A DNA stretch of 13,777 nucleotides. Origin: an uncultured Chromatiaceae bacterium. GTDB taxonomy: Bacteria > Pseudomonadota > Gammaproteobacteria > Enterobacterales > Alteromonadaceae. The notes beneath the pieces were generated by a model that saw only the letters and a program-made list of their open reading frames with translations, was not told the origin of the DNA and searched no databases. A program made the translations under genes and the position numbers. Positions 13,596-13,777 of the stretch are shown here, piece by piece. The stretch lies in NCBI GenBank assembly GCA_946482325.1, contig CAMLRA010000106.1, positions 1-13,777 on the forward strand, written 5' to 3'. Position 1 is the first letter of the stretch. Every line of letters starts with the position of its first letter.

Positions 13596-13777
13596 ATGAA
13601 AGCTTTAAATATCTTAGTTTTACCCGCTTTATTCGGTGCCGCATTGTTGTTAGCGCAACCGGCCTTTGCCGGCCATGGCCCACACGGTGGTGATGGAGCT
13701 ACCCGGATGTTAAAAGGTCTGGATCTGACCGATACACAACGCGAACAAATCCGTGCACTGGTTGCCGCCAGCAAAGC
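13596..13777 (+). CDS. cpxP: CpxP/Spy-family periplasmic stress protein, 5' part (3' end outside window)
   Basis: Start of a small periplasmic protein of the CpxP/Spy family, which binds misfolded proteins and, for CpxP, restrains CpxA. Sixty codons are visible. There is a clear signal peptide (residues 1-25: MKALNILVLPALFGAALLLA then QPAFA before GHGPHGG). A short Gly/His stretch (26-32) follows, then the family motif LTxxQ as LDLTDTQREQI (42-52). The start is ATG with GGAG at 13585-13588. It is divergent from cpxR with a CpxR box between them, which favours CpxP over Spy or ZraP. It cannot be told from sequence whether the full-length protein is complete, because it runs off the edge. Confidence 0.85.
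   Translation, partial: MKALNILVLPALFGAALLLAQPAFAGHGPHGGDGATRMLKGLDLTDTQREQIRALVAASK

Noticed and set aside
13499..13774. 91-codon - strand frame at the right edge
   Set aside because: It is antisense to the cpxP-like gene, whose signal peptide, ribosome site and LTxxQ motif are clear.

Overview
The window reads as ordinary chromosome of a gammaproteobacterium, most like the Alteromonadales/Chromatiaceae group around Rheinheimera and Alishewanella. This placement rests on protein resemblance and on gene order shared with E. coli blocks (yibQ-envC-gpmM-yibN-grxC-secB-gpsA, and cpxA-cpxR-cpxP), not on a marker gene, so the genus is tentative. Coding density is very high. No gene-free stretch exceeds 300 bases, and I see no rRNA, tRNA, transposase, phage, CRISPR or toxin-antitoxin gene.

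Layout. The 3' part of rpoH (heat-shock sigma factor, + strand) enters at the left edge and ends at a bidirectional terminator shared with the convergent - strand block gpmM-envC-yibQ. That block holds phosphoglycerate mutase, a murein-amidase activator and a divergent polysaccharide deacetylase. It is transcribed leftward from a 237-base divergent region at 4588-4824. Rightward from the same region runs yibN-grxC-secB-gpsA: membrane rhodanese, glutaredoxin 3, export chaperone and glycerol-3-phosphate dehydrogenase. gpsA meets, tail to tail with one base between, a - strand gene for a membrane-anchored PAS-like/GGDEF/EAL protein whose two catalytic domains both look dead. Divergent from that gene are trmL (tRNA wobble 2'-O-methyltransferase) and a FieF-type metal efflux transporter. 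fieF overlaps tail to tail with a PldB-like lysophospholipase, the last gene of a tightly coupled - strand operon cpxR-cpxA-pldB. Divergent from cpxR, the start of a CpxP/Spy-family periplasmic protein runs off the right edge.

How it fits together. Much of the window concerns protein quality control and the cell envelope: sigma-32, SecB, EnvC, YibQ, CpxRA and CpxP, with PldB and GpsA touching phospholipid turnover and synthesis. The cpxR-cpxP intergenic region carries a good GTAAA-N6-GTAAA CpxR box, inside a run of four half-sites spaced 10-11 bases apart. This suggests autoregulation of cpxRA-pldB and activation of cpxP.

The items most worth a second look are the doubly degenerate GGDEF/EAL protein, the lysophospholipase coupled to cpxRA, the extended CpxR half-site array, and an imperfect inverted repeat spanning the divergent promoters between the GGDEF/EAL gene and trmL. 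I found no clear undescribed multi-gene system.
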